A stretch of 56,763 nt of DNA from Micromonospora deserti (GTDB lineage Bacteria > Actinomycetota > Actinomycetes > Mycobacteriales > Micromonosporaceae), in the NCBI RefSeq assembly GCF_003236335.1, contig NZ_POUB01000014.1, forward strand, positions 1-56,763, written 5' to 3'. Below are positions 30,501 to 38,355 of the stretch, piece by piece. Position 1 is the first letter of the stretch. Every line of letters begins with the position of its first letter. Under the pieces are notes generated by a model, which was given only the letters and a program-made list of their open reading frames with translations, made no database searches and was not told the DNA's origin. Both the position numbers and the translations under genes were made by a program.

Positions 30501-30793
30501 ACGAGATCGCGGATCTGTGCGCCGGGCGACCCGCGCTGGCCGTCCGCATGGCCGCACGGGTAGCTGCCCGCCTGCGGGAACTTCCGAGTTCCATCGACGC
30601 CACCGTCCTCCAGCCGACCATCCTGCGGCTAGCCGACCGAGGCGACCTCAGCGGTGGACTGTTCGCCATCGAGCTCACCCGGCCCGGCGCAACCTTCGGA
30701 TGGTCCACACCCTGGCGGGACCTCCTACTCCACCTACGCCACCACCCCGATCCCGACGTGCGCGAGGAGGCGTACATTATCGACATGACGTGA
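27518..30793 (+). CDS. Giant HEAT/armadillo-like helical-repeat protein, 1091 residues, unknown function
   Basis: The chain is almost wholly helical with irregular ~35-45-residue repeats from about residue 20 to the end (e.g. VEIALRDPQPSIKAAALGAAARAG, ALTALASVARLLTAAAAAGL, VLLDPGTKVTSRKEAARLLVRYGPPEVMRALL). It has no signal peptide, membrane helix or catalytic motif that I can see. Such solenoids act as protein-binding scaffolds. The ATG at 27518 has a moderate upstream GAGGG. It sits alone within mobile-element debris, which suggests acquisition by transfer or a surviving accessory gene. The repeat fold is a confident inference; the role is not known. Confidence 0.8.
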   Translation: MCGVLATTRELLTSLDSLPYRQRLRHVAGWARVSADRVEVCADLRRLGAYERHLALVASMVVGDTHGVEIALRDPQPSIKAAALGAAARAGLLGEVDLDLSAMERRLIYRLLRRMKAPTTADALIAGVRAEYGDDEAAAVLPACSAPVVRSLLPELEHAADNAALMRRHPGLVLERAEARLAAATPEVRDRIWDEVGHAVLDGNPATVLDLLERYAPPARLPGGLTAYGLLAAHDPDRVAALLTAPDRAVWIGRAALPPTLLRRLAVLPTDRLVPLARRVRDNATTFAALLNEVPPARRGALYDGALAEVNTATRVPPTEVMEALPAAVRIREATRVLGLPNIREREDLVRHWSSFLAWPDASAALADALRSGDAGERAQAYVLLVDAARRSRNPQVVAELVDRLGRLRNEQDPVRSAALTALASVARLLTAAAAAGLTRLTTDAVEARDGSAVTTSALSALAADTLQHHVDVPELREWALLTIDLVGSTAQAPVLRRFDVVLRRGQEAMVADRLSSWVKAAMERGRYGPLFALTGALGKRAWRVPALQELLHRATGRHSPESVAVRAVELWLDNPRGRSDRLEQVLTADPTTVTIPVVWQAICTSRTDLLDRVLDHPPRGRFVSDHQRWVPGWPVHPERWLPRQHAAYIRLQERVVADTAAGVRQQAAAIRAAAPIPALGQVLVLRYVDSPTVVLAEAALGALVWTDRPAESLPLLLGRSGDDRARVALYAAARAVRFVAPSRLPAALHPVLLDPGTKVTSRKEAARLLVRYGPPEVMRALLDTYTNPQTHRDVGAAIVSAARQRLDTEASWTILKTALRGSREECRAVLAASVSDVADRYRTHYAALITEACYSADREVRRAAFQQLPYWSHWAGDISELVLERLTDLDEHPATIEIAQLLRALRGAGLDVAFDRLAQRDAADSQPAGPGADWPARRRIEALAQGAVIWARSTPLDTNRSAVVTAAQQLAAQPVFTGPATAMLVGLGRLDNLDEIADLCAGRPALAVRMAARVAARLRELPSSIDATVLQPTILRLADRGDLSGGLFAIELTRPGATFGWSTPWRDLLLHLRHHPDPDVREEAYIIDMT

Positions 30794-30871
30794 ACCTGCT
30801 CTGCACGCGGCTCCGAGTGAGCCAAGATCAAGTGTACTGATCGAAGGACGCACCCATAGGCGCGCGGGCCG

Positions 30872-31612
30872 TCAAATGGACAGCTGGAGTATCTTCTCCA
30901 GCCCGGCCCGCAGCTTACGCCGCGCCGCCGGCTTCACCGCAAGCCGGAACCGCAGCCAACCATCGACGTCGGGGATCTCCAACTCGGTGGCAGCATCCTG
31001 GGTGAACTGCAGGGCCAGCTCGTCGTCGGGCAGCGCCCACCCGCGGAGGCCAGCCTCCACCACGCTGTGGGCGGGCTCGAAGCACACGGTGTGGGGCTCA
31101 TCCTCATGGGGGTCGTGCTGGATGACGATCCCGCGCCCGGTGCCATCAGCGTGCTCGGCCATCCAGACCGAGAAGGTGCCGTCGACCGGCCCCGAACCAG
31201 CCAGACGGAGCGTGTCCGGCGGGCCGCCCGCGCACCACGGCCAGTCGATCGGTTCCGGCTCCGGCGGTACGGGTACCGCCCAGATCGCGTCGTCGAGCAC
31301 GAACCTGCCCTGCCAAGCGCCCTCACTGTCCATCCACGCCTGCGCGATCCGCCGGCGTGGCCCTCGGTGCATCTGGTAGACCAGCCCGTCGATATCCACG
31401 TCACCGCAGTACGTTGCACACTGCCCATGCCCGGAACGCGTGTCCAACGGCGTGACGGTGTAGCCGTCACGGCCCGCGAGGAACGACCTGTGCTCGACCG
31501 CTTCGCGGCGGCCCGGCTCGCCCTCCACTGGCGCGCCCGACCGTGCGCTGAACAGCAGGGTAGACGGGTCCGGCAGACGACTCAGCTCCGTCAGTTCCTC
31601 GTAAGTCGCCAC
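30872..31612 (-). CDS. Conserved-looking hypothetical protein, 246 residues
   Basis: I do not recognise the family. The middle is rich in Trp, Asp and Pro (VYQMHRGPRRRIAQAWMD, WPWCAGGPPDTL). The second half has alternating strands, with QHDPHEDEPHTVCFEPAH and an acidic WALPDDELALQF segment. No signal peptide, membrane segment or catalytic signature is visible. The acidic, globular, small-protein style is reminiscent of immunity or SMI1-like proteins, but this is weak. The start GTG at 31612 lacks a clear ribosome site. It is convergent with the HEAT-protein gene. Confidence 0.65.
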   Translation of the reverse strand: MATYEELTELSRLPDPSTLLFSARSGAPVEGEPGRREAVEHRSFLAGRDGYTVTPLDTRSGHGQCATYCGDVDIDGLVYQMHRGPRRRIAQAWMDSEGAWQGRFVLDDAIWAVPVPPEPEPIDWPWCAGGPPDTLRLAGSGPVDGTFSVWMAEHADGTGRGIVIQHDPHEDEPHTVCFEPAHSVVEAGLRGWALPDDELALQFTQDAATELEIPDVDGWLRFRLAVKPAARRKLRAGLEKILQLSI

Positions 31613-31755
31613 GCCCCGAATGGTAAACGTCGATCCCCGACGGCCCGCTCCAGAGCACAGGTCGGTACGGCAGCGGACTGCTCGCGTCGACGTTCACTCT
31701 TCTAGCCGCTGGTCACGGGTCGAAGCGCGGACAGGAGCGGGTTTATGGTGGCCGG

Positions 31756-32226
31756 ATGCTTGACCTGGGCAGGCTAGACCTAGAGGAGATCGCCACTGCG
31801 CTCGAGGACCAGACCGACTACGAGCACCGATGGCTGATCAACCCGCAGACCGGCGAGATCGTGTTCTGGACGACGGACGGCGGCATCGACGGACACACGC
31901 CCATCGACCTTGACGACCTCGACCTGGTCGGTATTGATCCCTTGCCTTCCTACGTCTGGTACCAGGACATGGCCGACTTCGCCGAGAGGATCAGTGACGC
32001 GGCGGCCGGCCGCAGACTCGCGCGAGCGATCCAGGGCAAGGGGGCCTTCCGGCGGTTCAAGAACAAGTTGCATGAGGAGTATCCGCACCTACTGCCAGCC
32101 TGGTACGCCTTCCGCGACGTGCGCGCAAAGCGGCGGGCTATTGAATGGCTGGTCGACAACTCGCTGGTCGACGACGAAACGGGCGAGCGCTTCGTGGCCG
32201 AGCACCGAGATCCCGACCTTCCCTGA
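31756..32226 (+). CDS. UPF0158-family protein
   Basis: Function unknown. The 156-residue sequence has the family's opening (LEEIATALEDQTDYEHRWLINPQTGEIVFW), the central DMADFAERISD and the ending RRFKNKLHEEYP followed by RAKRRAIEWL. It is a small acidic cytoplasmic protein and complete in length. It is divergent from the 246-residue gene and lies directly before a pseudogene region. Confidence 0.8.
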   Translation: MLDLGRLDLEEIATALEDQTDYEHRWLINPQTGEIVFWTTDGGIDGHTPIDLDDLDLVGIDPLPSYVWYQDMADFAERISDAAAGRRLARAIQGKGAFRRFKNKLHEEYPHLLPAWYAFRDVRAKRRAIEWLVDNSLVDDETGERFVAEHRDPDLP

Positions 32227-32560
32227 ACTGGCGACTGCTCCTGTTGGGTGCGCTTGAGGACCTCACCCTGTACGCCGTCGTGGCGCTGAGGCGTTCACAG
32301 CCGGACCGGGTCGACGCGGTGTTCGACCTGGCTCGGCGGGTGGACGGCTGGGACCGTATCCACGCGGTCAACCGCCTGGCCGATACTGGCGACCCGCAGA
32401 TCAAGGCGTGGTTGCTGCGCGAGGGATTCCGCAACACGATCCTCGACGAGTATCTGGCCCACACGGCGGCCACCACCGGAGACCTCGCCGGCACCCTGGC
32501 CCAGGACACCATCGACGAGGCACTCCTGGAGGCTTACTGCAGCAGCCGGCGCAGCGTGGA
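32227..32560 (+). pseudogene. Remnant of a helical-repeat hypothetical protein
   Basis: The frame reads LLLLGALEDLTLYAVVALRR, VFDLARRVDGWDRIHAVNRLADTG, IKAWLLREGFRNTILDEYLAHTAATTG. This is helical-repeat sequence of a kind seen in longer actinobacterial hypothetical proteins. It has no start codon of its own (the open frame enters from the shadow of the UPF0158 gene) and stops resembling that protein near 32560, where AraC sequence begins in another frame. Confidence 0.5.
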
Positions 32561-32564
32561 ACCT

Positions 32565-32925
32565 ACTCGCTCAGCTGGCTGCCGAACGGGACCGACGGTG
32601 GGTGGCCCGAGAGCCCATCGCCCGCGTACAGGGCCACCTCCGCGCGCATCTCGCAGCACCCGTCAACCTGCCCGCGCTCGCCGCCCTGGCCGGGTACAGC
32701 ACCTCGCACTTCTCGGCCCGGTTCCGCACCCTGACCGGCTTCTCCGTGACCGAATACGTGAAGCGGTTGCGGATGCCCGGGCGCGCCAACTGCTCATCAC
32801 GAGCGACCACAGCGTGGCCGAGATCGCCGCTGCAGTGGGCTATCCCGATCCGTTTTACTTCTCCCGTCACTTCACCGCCGTCAAACGGTACGAACCCGCG
32901 CGAGTTCCGCCGTCGTGACAGGGAG
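32565..32925 (+). pseudogene. C-terminal DNA-binding domain of an AraC-family regulator, with two frameshifts
   Basis: One frame gives EPIARVQGHLRAHLAAPVNL, LAALAGYSTSHFSARFRTLTG and VTEYVKRLRM, the first helix-turn-helix of AraC proteins. A shift near 32778 leads to RARQLLITSDHSVAEIAAAVGY and PFYFSRHFTAV, the second one. A further shift near 32885 is needed to read the usual NGTNPREFRRR ending. The sensor domain is absent. It is a dead regulator fused to unrelated debris. Confidence 0.75.
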
Positions 32926-33164
32926 GAGAACGCTCCTCGCCCGCCGGCCTCAGTGCACCATTCGGCCTCGATCGCCACCACCGCATCCCTTGTATGAACG
33001 CAATCTCGACGACACGCCGGTGCACGACGGCCGCAACCCTGCGGATTCGATGTCCTGTGGCGCGCGCAGCGTACCGGCAGTCACAAGTCCGCACTGGGCC
33101 GCGACATCTCAGGCGATGCCGCGGCCCCTTGTCGGATTGTCTGGTAGATGTCAGCTAAAGGGGC

Positions 33165-34655
33165 TCATGCCGCGGCTCGCATGAACTGCTGGTTCTGCCC
33201 GCTGTTGCAGGTGTACTGGATTAGGCGGGTGCCGTCGGCGGTGGAGCTGCTCGGGATGTCAAGACACTTGCCGGAATGGCGTGCGACCAGGCGCACATAG
33301 CCACTGCCGGCGTCCTGGACCTGCCATTGCTGGTTTTGTCCGTTACCGCAGGTCCACTGGAGGATCCTGGCGCTGTTGGCGGTCGAGGCGGCGTCCACGT
33401 CGAGGCATTTTCCGGAATGCTGGGCGGCGATTCGGTAGTAGCCGTTGCCGAGGCTCTGGAATTCCCAGCGCTGGTTGCTGCCGCCGTTGCAGCTGTACTG
33501 GGCGATCTCCGCCCCGTTGGCTGTGGAGGCGCTGACCACGTCGACGCATTTGCTTGAGTGCCGCGCTGTGAGGGTGACCGTCGCGGGATCGCCTCCGCCG
33601 TCGCCCCAGCCGTGCTTGAGGCGGTCGGCGCCGGTGGAGTTGCGGATGCTCAAGGTCAGGTTGGTGCCGCTTCCTTGGAGCTGGAACATGGAGTACCTGT
33701 CGTAGCCGTACTCGCTGATCTTCCCGCCGATCGCCGGCCAGTAGACCGAGCCCATCCGCAGGTCGCGCATGGAGTCGGTGACCGCGCGGAAATACCGGAC
33801 GAAGTTGTTGGTGCTGCCGGCGTCGTGGTAGTTCAGTCCGAAGTCCATCTGAGCACCGAACTCGGTCGTGACCGCGCGTGAGGCGCAGTTGCCCAGGCGC
33901 TCCCGGAAACTGGAGACCCAGCCGGCATAATCCTTCTCACCATAGAAGAAAGTGTAGTGGTGATAGGACAGAAGCGTCCCGTTGAAGCGGCTGTCGGCGC
34001 AGATCGGCCTGACATCCTGGCTGTAGCCGGTGCCGCCGATGAGGATGCGGCCCTTCGGAATCGACGGGCGAGCGTTGATCCACGAGGCGGCGAGGTTCAT
34101 CCACTCGGAGGAACTGTAGCCGTGGGGTTCGTTCATTGGCTCGAAGTGGACCAGGCTGTTGGAGCCGTACTGTGAGGTCACGGTGTTCCACATCGAGTTG
34201 AAGGCCGACGTGTTGGTGATCCGGCCGCCTGAGGCCGCCCCGTCCTCCCAGTAGGCGAGGATGACTTTGAAGCCTCTGGCGGTGGCTGCGTCGATCGTGC
34301 CGCGATAGGCGCTCCACCACGATGAGCCGACGGTATGGGTGTTGATCGGCAAACGCACGGTGTTGACGCCGAGTTGGCTTGTGAACCCGTTGTAGATCGC
34401 GTCTGCCTTTGCCCGGACGGTCGCGTAGCTGTCCGATTGGCTCAGCCCGTCGAGGACGAGCAAACCTCGGACAAAATTGTCGCCCGGTACCGCCCAGTTC
34501 ACGCCCCTGAACTGGCTGGTGTCCGCGCTGGCCGACGATGCGCCAGCAAGTGCGACGACCGGCACCAGGACAAGCGTGCTGACAAGGCTGACCACAAGGC
34601 GGACAACGGAACGGGTGTGAGGTGGTGAGGGACTGGTGGCACAGGTTGCTGGCAT
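33165..34655 (-). CDS. Secreted GH5-type glycoside hydrolase with C-terminal ricin-type lectin domain
   Basis: Extracellular beta-glycanase-type enzyme. A long signal peptide (core VVRLVVSLVSTLVLVPVVALAG) ends near SASA. The GH5-like TIM barrel has FRGVNW at its start, VNTVRLPIN, acid/base Glu in FEPMNEPHGY and nucleophile Glu in VTTEFGAQMDF. The last ~130 residues form a beta-trefoil with three HSSKC/HSGKCLD repeats and Q-x-W motifs (CBM13). The frame is open to 34751, but 34655 is preferred because it gives a normal signal peptide; no strong ribosome site decides it. Substrate (mannan, glucan or another) cannot be settled from sequence reading. Confidence 0.85.
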   Translation of the reverse strand: MPATCATSPSPPHTRSVVRLVVSLVSTLVLVPVVALAGASSASADTSQFRGVNWAVPGDNFVRGLLVLDGLSQSDSYATVRAKADAIYNGFTSQLGVNTVRLPINTHTVGSSWWSAYRGTIDAATARGFKVILAYWEDGAASGGRITNTSAFNSMWNTVTSQYGSNSLVHFEPMNEPHGYSSSEWMNLAASWINARPSIPKGRILIGGTGYSQDVRPICADSRFNGTLLSYHHYTFFYGEKDYAGWVSSFRERLGNCASRAVTTEFGAQMDFGLNYHDAGSTNNFVRYFRAVTDSMRDLRMGSVYWPAIGGKISEYGYDRYSMFQLQGSGTNLTLSIRNSTGADRLKHGWGDGGGDPATVTLTARHSSKCVDVVSASTANGAEIAQYSCNGGSNQRWEFQSLGNGYYRIAAQHSGKCLDVDAASTANSARILQWTCGNGQNQQWQVQDAGSGYVRLVARHSGKCLDIPSSSTADGTRLIQYTCNSGQNQQFMRAAA

Positions 34656-34923
34656 TGGATTGACCGATCTCGTGAGCGTTGTGCTGATGGGGAACACCGA
34701 AGGCCGCCGTGCGACGAAGTGCGCTCCACGTCGAGCGACCGAGGCAGGCACAGGCCGTCAAGTTCGCTGCTAATGCCCTGTCCGGCTCCCGCAGAACCGG
34801 AGTGTCACATATTGTCACTCGCGCGCATCGTAGTGTCAAACGAGCCATATCGATGCGATGGGAGTTGGTCGGGTTGGAGTCGTTCGCCCAGCAGGGCGCT
34901 TACAACGACCCGACGTGCTAAAG

Positions 34924-35116
34924 GTCGGCAACGGCGGTATGACCGCGACGGAGTTTCCGGTCACCAGCACGCTGACAACCTGCGGGCCGAGTACTTCGCC
35001 GACTACAACCTGCTCGCGGCCGGTTCGGTACTTGTCGCCTGCCCACGTTGCTCGTCTTCTTCATCCTCCTGCGCCAGTTAATCTCCGGCCTGACCCTCGG
35101 CTCGACGAAGGGCTGA
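34924..35116 (+). pseudogene. 3' tail of a MalG-type sugar ABC permease
   Basis: Allowing two one-base deletions (near 34978 and 35041), the + strand reads RAEYFADYNLLAAGSVLVA, then PTLLVFFILLRQLIS, then GLTLGSTKG and a stop at 35114-35116. The ending ...LTLGSTKG is diagnostic of carbohydrate ABC permeases. The remaining ~80% of the gene and its partners are gone. It is the third transporter represented in this window. Confidence 0.75.
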
Positions 35117-35143
35117 TCACGGCGATCCCGCCGACTGGAACTG

Positions 35144-36472
35144 TCAACACATCTCATCCAGCCGCGCGCCAACCCTGATCCGCAGCCGGCCGAGCTCCTG
35201 ACGGATCAAAGCGGTCTTAATGGATATTGCCTCCGCCACGACCGGGCGGGCCACCTCAAGGGCGGCTTCCAGTTCACCGCGGCACGCGTAGGTGTCCGCC
35301 ACCCGCAAGGTCAGCAGGATCCGGCTGGGATGCATCGAAGCCGGGATGCTGGCCAGCGATGCCTGCGCGGACCTGGTCGCCCGGGACGCGATCGCACCGT
35401 CACCGGTCACATCGGTCAGATCACGTAGACCGCCGGACACGTGTGAGGCGATGAACGCGTTGCCTTCCGCTCCGAACAGCCACGGAGCTTCCAGAAGGTC
35501 GTGATCCCCCAACCGCCCGGCCGCCCGCTGCGCCTGGCTGATATGTGCCTCGAACTCGCGTTGGTCGCCAACATGGGCGTAACAGCGTGCGGCGTCTAGC
35601 TCCGCGAGCACGGTCGTCCACCTGCGCGCCGGCTCCACTGCCGCAATAGCCTCAGCGTAGGCCAGCGCAGTCAGCCCATCGCCCTCCAGACGCGCGACGA
35701 TACTCATCCGGCTCAACGCCTCGCAGACGGTCGCGACGTTGCCAGACGACTGTCCCCACTCGACAGCGCGCTGAAGCAAGATCATGCCGATCCCGTACTG
35801 ACCCTGCTCCACCCGCAGCCATCCGGCCAGATCCGCGTAGCGGGCCGCCACCTGCATCAGGCCGACGGCCATGCGCCCGCGCGCCCGGGGCATCAGACCG
35901 ATGACAACGCCCAGCGTATGCTCCACCGGGATGACATCGGTGGTGCTCCGGCGCCGGTCGGCATCGATGAAGCCGCGCAACAGGGTGATTAGACCGTGCA
36001 CCGCGTCGACGCCGATCGTCGTATGGACGGCGCCGGCGAGGAGTTCCGCCAGGGTGGCGATCGGAGAATCAGCTTCACACAGGTTATTGTCATGCAGCGG
36101 GCAGGTCACCCCGAGCGTCGGCAAACGGCCACGCCGAAGCAGTGTCGACAACTCCCGCAGGTATGCCGCCTCCGCCATTCGGCGTAACGGTGCGAAAGCG
36201 GCTCCAGATAGGACAGTTCCCGGACGGTTGTCAGTCAGCACGCTAGTAGCGGCGGCGATCAGGCTACCGCCGGCATCGAGCAGGCCATCGGCTCGACTGG
36301 CAAATTCGATGCGCGGCAGGCGGTGGCCACTTTCGATTTTCGAAATGTAGGTGTGATCGTAGCCGAGGCGCACGGCAAGCTGTAGCTGAGTAAGGCCGGC
36401 ACGCGCACGCCAGCGCCTCAACTCCCGGCCCCACCTGCCCCTAGTGCTCGCTGGCTCGCTAGCTTGCACCAT
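35144..36472 (-). CDS. XRE-family transcriptional regulator with helical (TPR-like) C-terminal domain
   Basis: Residues ~15-70 form a Cro/C1-type helix-turn-helix (ELRRWRARAGLTQLQLAVRLG, YISKIESGHRLPR). The remaining ~370 residues are helical and Ala/Leu-rich, like TPR-type sensor regions of actinobacterial regulators (e.g. VEWGQSSGNVATVCEALSRM, ALAYAEAIAAVEPARRWTTV). Total length 442. The ATG at 36472 is overlapped by the end of a small upstream ORF, which may couple translation. The targets and signal are unknown. Confidence 0.82.
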   Translation of the reverse strand: MVQASEPASTRGRWGRELRRWRARAGLTQLQLAVRLGYDHTYISKIESGHRLPRIEFASRADGLLDAGGSLIAAATSVLTDNRPGTVLSGAAFAPLRRMAEAAYLRELSTLLRRGRLPTLGVTCPLHDNNLCEADSPIATLAELLAGAVHTTIGVDAVHGLITLLRGFIDADRRRSTTDVIPVEHTLGVVIGLMPRARGRMAVGLMQVAARYADLAGWLRVEQGQYGIGMILLQRAVEWGQSSGNVATVCEALSRMSIVARLEGDGLTALAYAEAIAAVEPARRWTTVLAELDAARCYAHVGDQREFEAHISQAQRAAGRLGDHDLLEAPWLFGAEGNAFIASHVSGGLRDLTDVTGDGAIASRATRSAQASLASIPASMHPSRILLTLRVADTYACRGELEAALEVARPVVAEAISIKTALIRQELGRLRIRVGARLDEMC

Positions 36473-36644
36473 GCTCCACCTCTAACCGCACGAGCAGCGG
36501 TACCGCCGAGCTGCGTGGCAGAGTGAGCTTGGAATATCGACCGAGGCCGACAGGGACTTGGGTGTTCTCTGGAGCGTGTGCTTTCTCCGCCCGGAGGGCA
36601 TCGTTACGTCGGTGGGCGAGGCTCGCAGGTGGTATTCGCTTCAC
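36459..36644 (-). CDS. Possible small protein (61 residues) translationally coupled to the XRE gene
   Basis: GTG at 36644 follows GGAGG with seven bases between, an excellent ribosome site. The frame runs 61 codons (MKRIPPASLAHRRND ... LEVEHGAS) and its stop overlaps the XRE start by 14 bases. The product is basic at the N-terminus with no recognisable domain. It could be a leader peptide or small partner; its reality rests on the ribosome site and the overlap. Confidence 0.4.
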   Translation of the reverse strand: MKRIPPASLAHRRNDALRAEKAHAPENTQVPVGLGRYSKLTLPRSSAVPLLVRLEVEHGAS

Positions 36645-36815
36645 GGGGGTCCTCCATTGATGTGCGACGGATTGATGCCTGTCGCCAGGGAGGGGCCTTT
36701 GTTGCCCGGCTTACGGCTCCGGGACCAGCACGATGGCCGCCGGCCCCGGATCCCTTTGATGTGACTCCTCGCTATCGTGCAAGCGCCTGGTTGACGGACG
36801 CTTACTCCGATCCGG

Positions 36816-38087
36816 CTACTTGCGCTCGAAGATCCAAACCGTGCTGCCGTCGGTCGAGCCGGTGTTCCACTTCACTTCACCGGCCGAGGTGGCATACATG
36901 TAGGAGCGATCGGAGCGGTCGTTGTTGAGGCGGAAGCCTCCGGAGGCTGGCTCAACTCGCCATCGCGAGTCGCCTAAGATCTCCCCGTTGTTCCAGATGA
37001 CGCGGTTATTCGTGGCGTCGCTGTCCAGATAGTAGCGTCCGGTCACCGCGTTAAGGAACGTCCAGGTGCCGTTGGACTGCTGGGTGGCGATCCAGTCCTG
37101 GTCGTTCCACTGGTGGGGGTCGGTGGCGATCACTACGCCGTTCGTCTCTGAATCTAGGTACCGGCCGGTAGCCGCATTCTTGATCTTGTAAGTGGCGCCG
37201 TTGACGAGGTCGCCGTCGCCTCCGCTGTCCTTCTTGTAGGCGCGGAAGTAGTCGACGACGAACTCTTTCGGCCTAGCGTCGTTGGGATCCACGGATCCGG
37301 TCCATCCCGCGCTCTCATAGATACCCAGGAGGAACACCGCCGGATACTTCAGAGACTGGTTGATGGTCCTCGTCAGCACATTGTCGACATACAGCTTGAG
37401 CTGAGTCGGGGTCCACTCGACCGCATAGATGTGCATCTCCGTGGTCATGTCGAAACCGACGCTGACGCTCTGGGTGGAATCTGAGAGGTTCGGATCTGAC
37501 CACCTGAACAGGTTGTAGTTGAACCGGCTGCGCCCATGGATGCCCGCGTGTTCCATGATGTCGAGTTCCCCGCGCTGCTCCCACGTGTCTTGCTTGCCTA
37601 TCATCCAGAACGCGGTGTGTATTCCACTTCTGCCGTTACTCTTCGCGCGGATCTCGAAGTAGCCGTGCTGGGGCGTGTACTTCATGATGGTGGGGATCGA
37701 GTGATCGTAGCGATCATTCTTGTGTAGGTCAGTCCTTTGCCCTGTCTGGATGCTGGAGACCTTCATCGGATTGTTGGAATAGTACGTGGGCTGATCGCCG
37801 TCGATCCGCAGGACGAGAGCGTTGTTCCTGAATCCGTAGCGTGCCCTGGACCGCGATTCCGGGGTTCGCGATTCAAGGTAGTTCGTGATCCACAGGTTGT
37901 TGTCGAGACTGCCGTTGAATTCGTCGTTCCTGTCGAGGATCCAACCGGGCTTGTCGAGCGGATTCGGCGGAACGTCGGCCGCTTGGGCGGGTTGAGTGGT
38001 TTGGATGGCGACGAGAGTCGTGGCCAAGAGCACGCATACTGCACCCAGCCTGGTAAGTCGTTGGATTTTTTGCCAGGCGTTGTTCAT
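36816..38087 (-). CDS. Secreted GH16 endo-beta-glucanase/galactanase-type enzyme with C-terminal trefoil-like module
   Basis: Extracellular endo-acting beta-glycanase. A signal peptide ends near AQAADV (residue ~37). The GH16 active site is GELDIMEHAG with Glu174 (nucleophile), Asp176 and Glu179 (acid/base). A Gly/Asp linker (~residue 300) leads to a repeat region with GRYLDSET, GRYYLDSDAT and SYMYATS, a beta-trefoil-like carbohydrate module. The frame extends to 38258, but GGAGGTGCAACG directly before the ATG at 38087 fixes the start (423 residues). GH16 covers beta-1,3-glucans, agars and galactans, so the substrate is open. Two LacI-type operators lie upstream. Confidence 0.88.
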   Translation of the reverse strand: MNNAWQKIQRLTRLGAVCVLLATTLVAIQTTQPAQAADVPPNPLDKPGWILDRNDEFNGSLDNNLWITNYLESRTPESRSRARYGFRNNALVLRIDGDQPTYYSNNPMKVSSIQTGQRTDLHKNDRYDHSIPTIMKYTPQHGYFEIRAKSNGRSGIHTAFWMIGKQDTWEQRGELDIMEHAGIHGRSRFNYNLFRWSDPNLSDSTQSVSVGFDMTTEMHIYAVEWTPTQLKLYVDNVLTRTINQSLKYPAVFLLGIYESAGWTGSVDPNDARPKEFVVDYFRAYKKDSGGDGDLVNGATYKIKNAATGRYLDSETNGVVIATDPHQWNDQDWIATQQSNGTWTFLNAVTGRYYLDSDATNNRVIWNNGEILGDSRWRVEPASGGFRLNNDRSDRSYMYATSAGEVKWNTGSTDGSTVWIFERK

Positions 38088-38115
38088 CGTTGCACCTCCG
38101 GGAACTTCTGTCGTG

Positions 38116-38131
38116 TTTGGAAGCGCTCGTA
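38116..38131. promoter_or_regulatory. GGAAGCGCTC operator in front of the GH16 gene
   Basis: TTTGGAAGCGCTCGTA lies 29 bases upstream of the GH16 start. Its GAGCGCTT-like core (AGCGCT) matches LacI-family sites of the CebR type seen around the galactanase genes at 48-52 kb, though the flanks are less symmetric. Confidence 0.5.
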
Positions 38132-38269
38132 CGGTGGCAGAGCCGTCCATGGGAGTGATCGGCACGACGCGTCTCGTCGACAAGTCCACCCGGTGCCGTC
38201 GGGCCGGGGCTAGGAGCGCGGGACCGCCAAGAGGCCGCCGCTCTTGGCGTGTGAGCATCCGTACGCACC

Positions 38270-38285
38270 TGGAAAACGTATTCCA
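38270..38285. promoter_or_regulatory. TGGAAAACGTATTCCA palindrome between GH16 and the first LacI gene
   Basis: The site is symmetric at 14 of 16 positions and shares all but one base with the operator at 40814-40828 (TGGAAAACGTTTTCC). It lies between the divergent GH16 (-) and LacI (+) genes, where a repressor could control itself and the hydrolase. Confidence 0.65.
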
Positions 38286-38355
38286 ACACGACCCATATCG
38301 ATAGTCAAGCCTCGATCAGTGGCGAGTGGGCTCCTGTGTGCCGCCCGGTGGCACA

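Noticed and set aside
34810..34850. Direct repeats TGTCAC-N4-TGTCAC upstream of the GH5 gene
   Set aside because: Only two short half-sites with no match to other sites in the window; not enough to call an operator.
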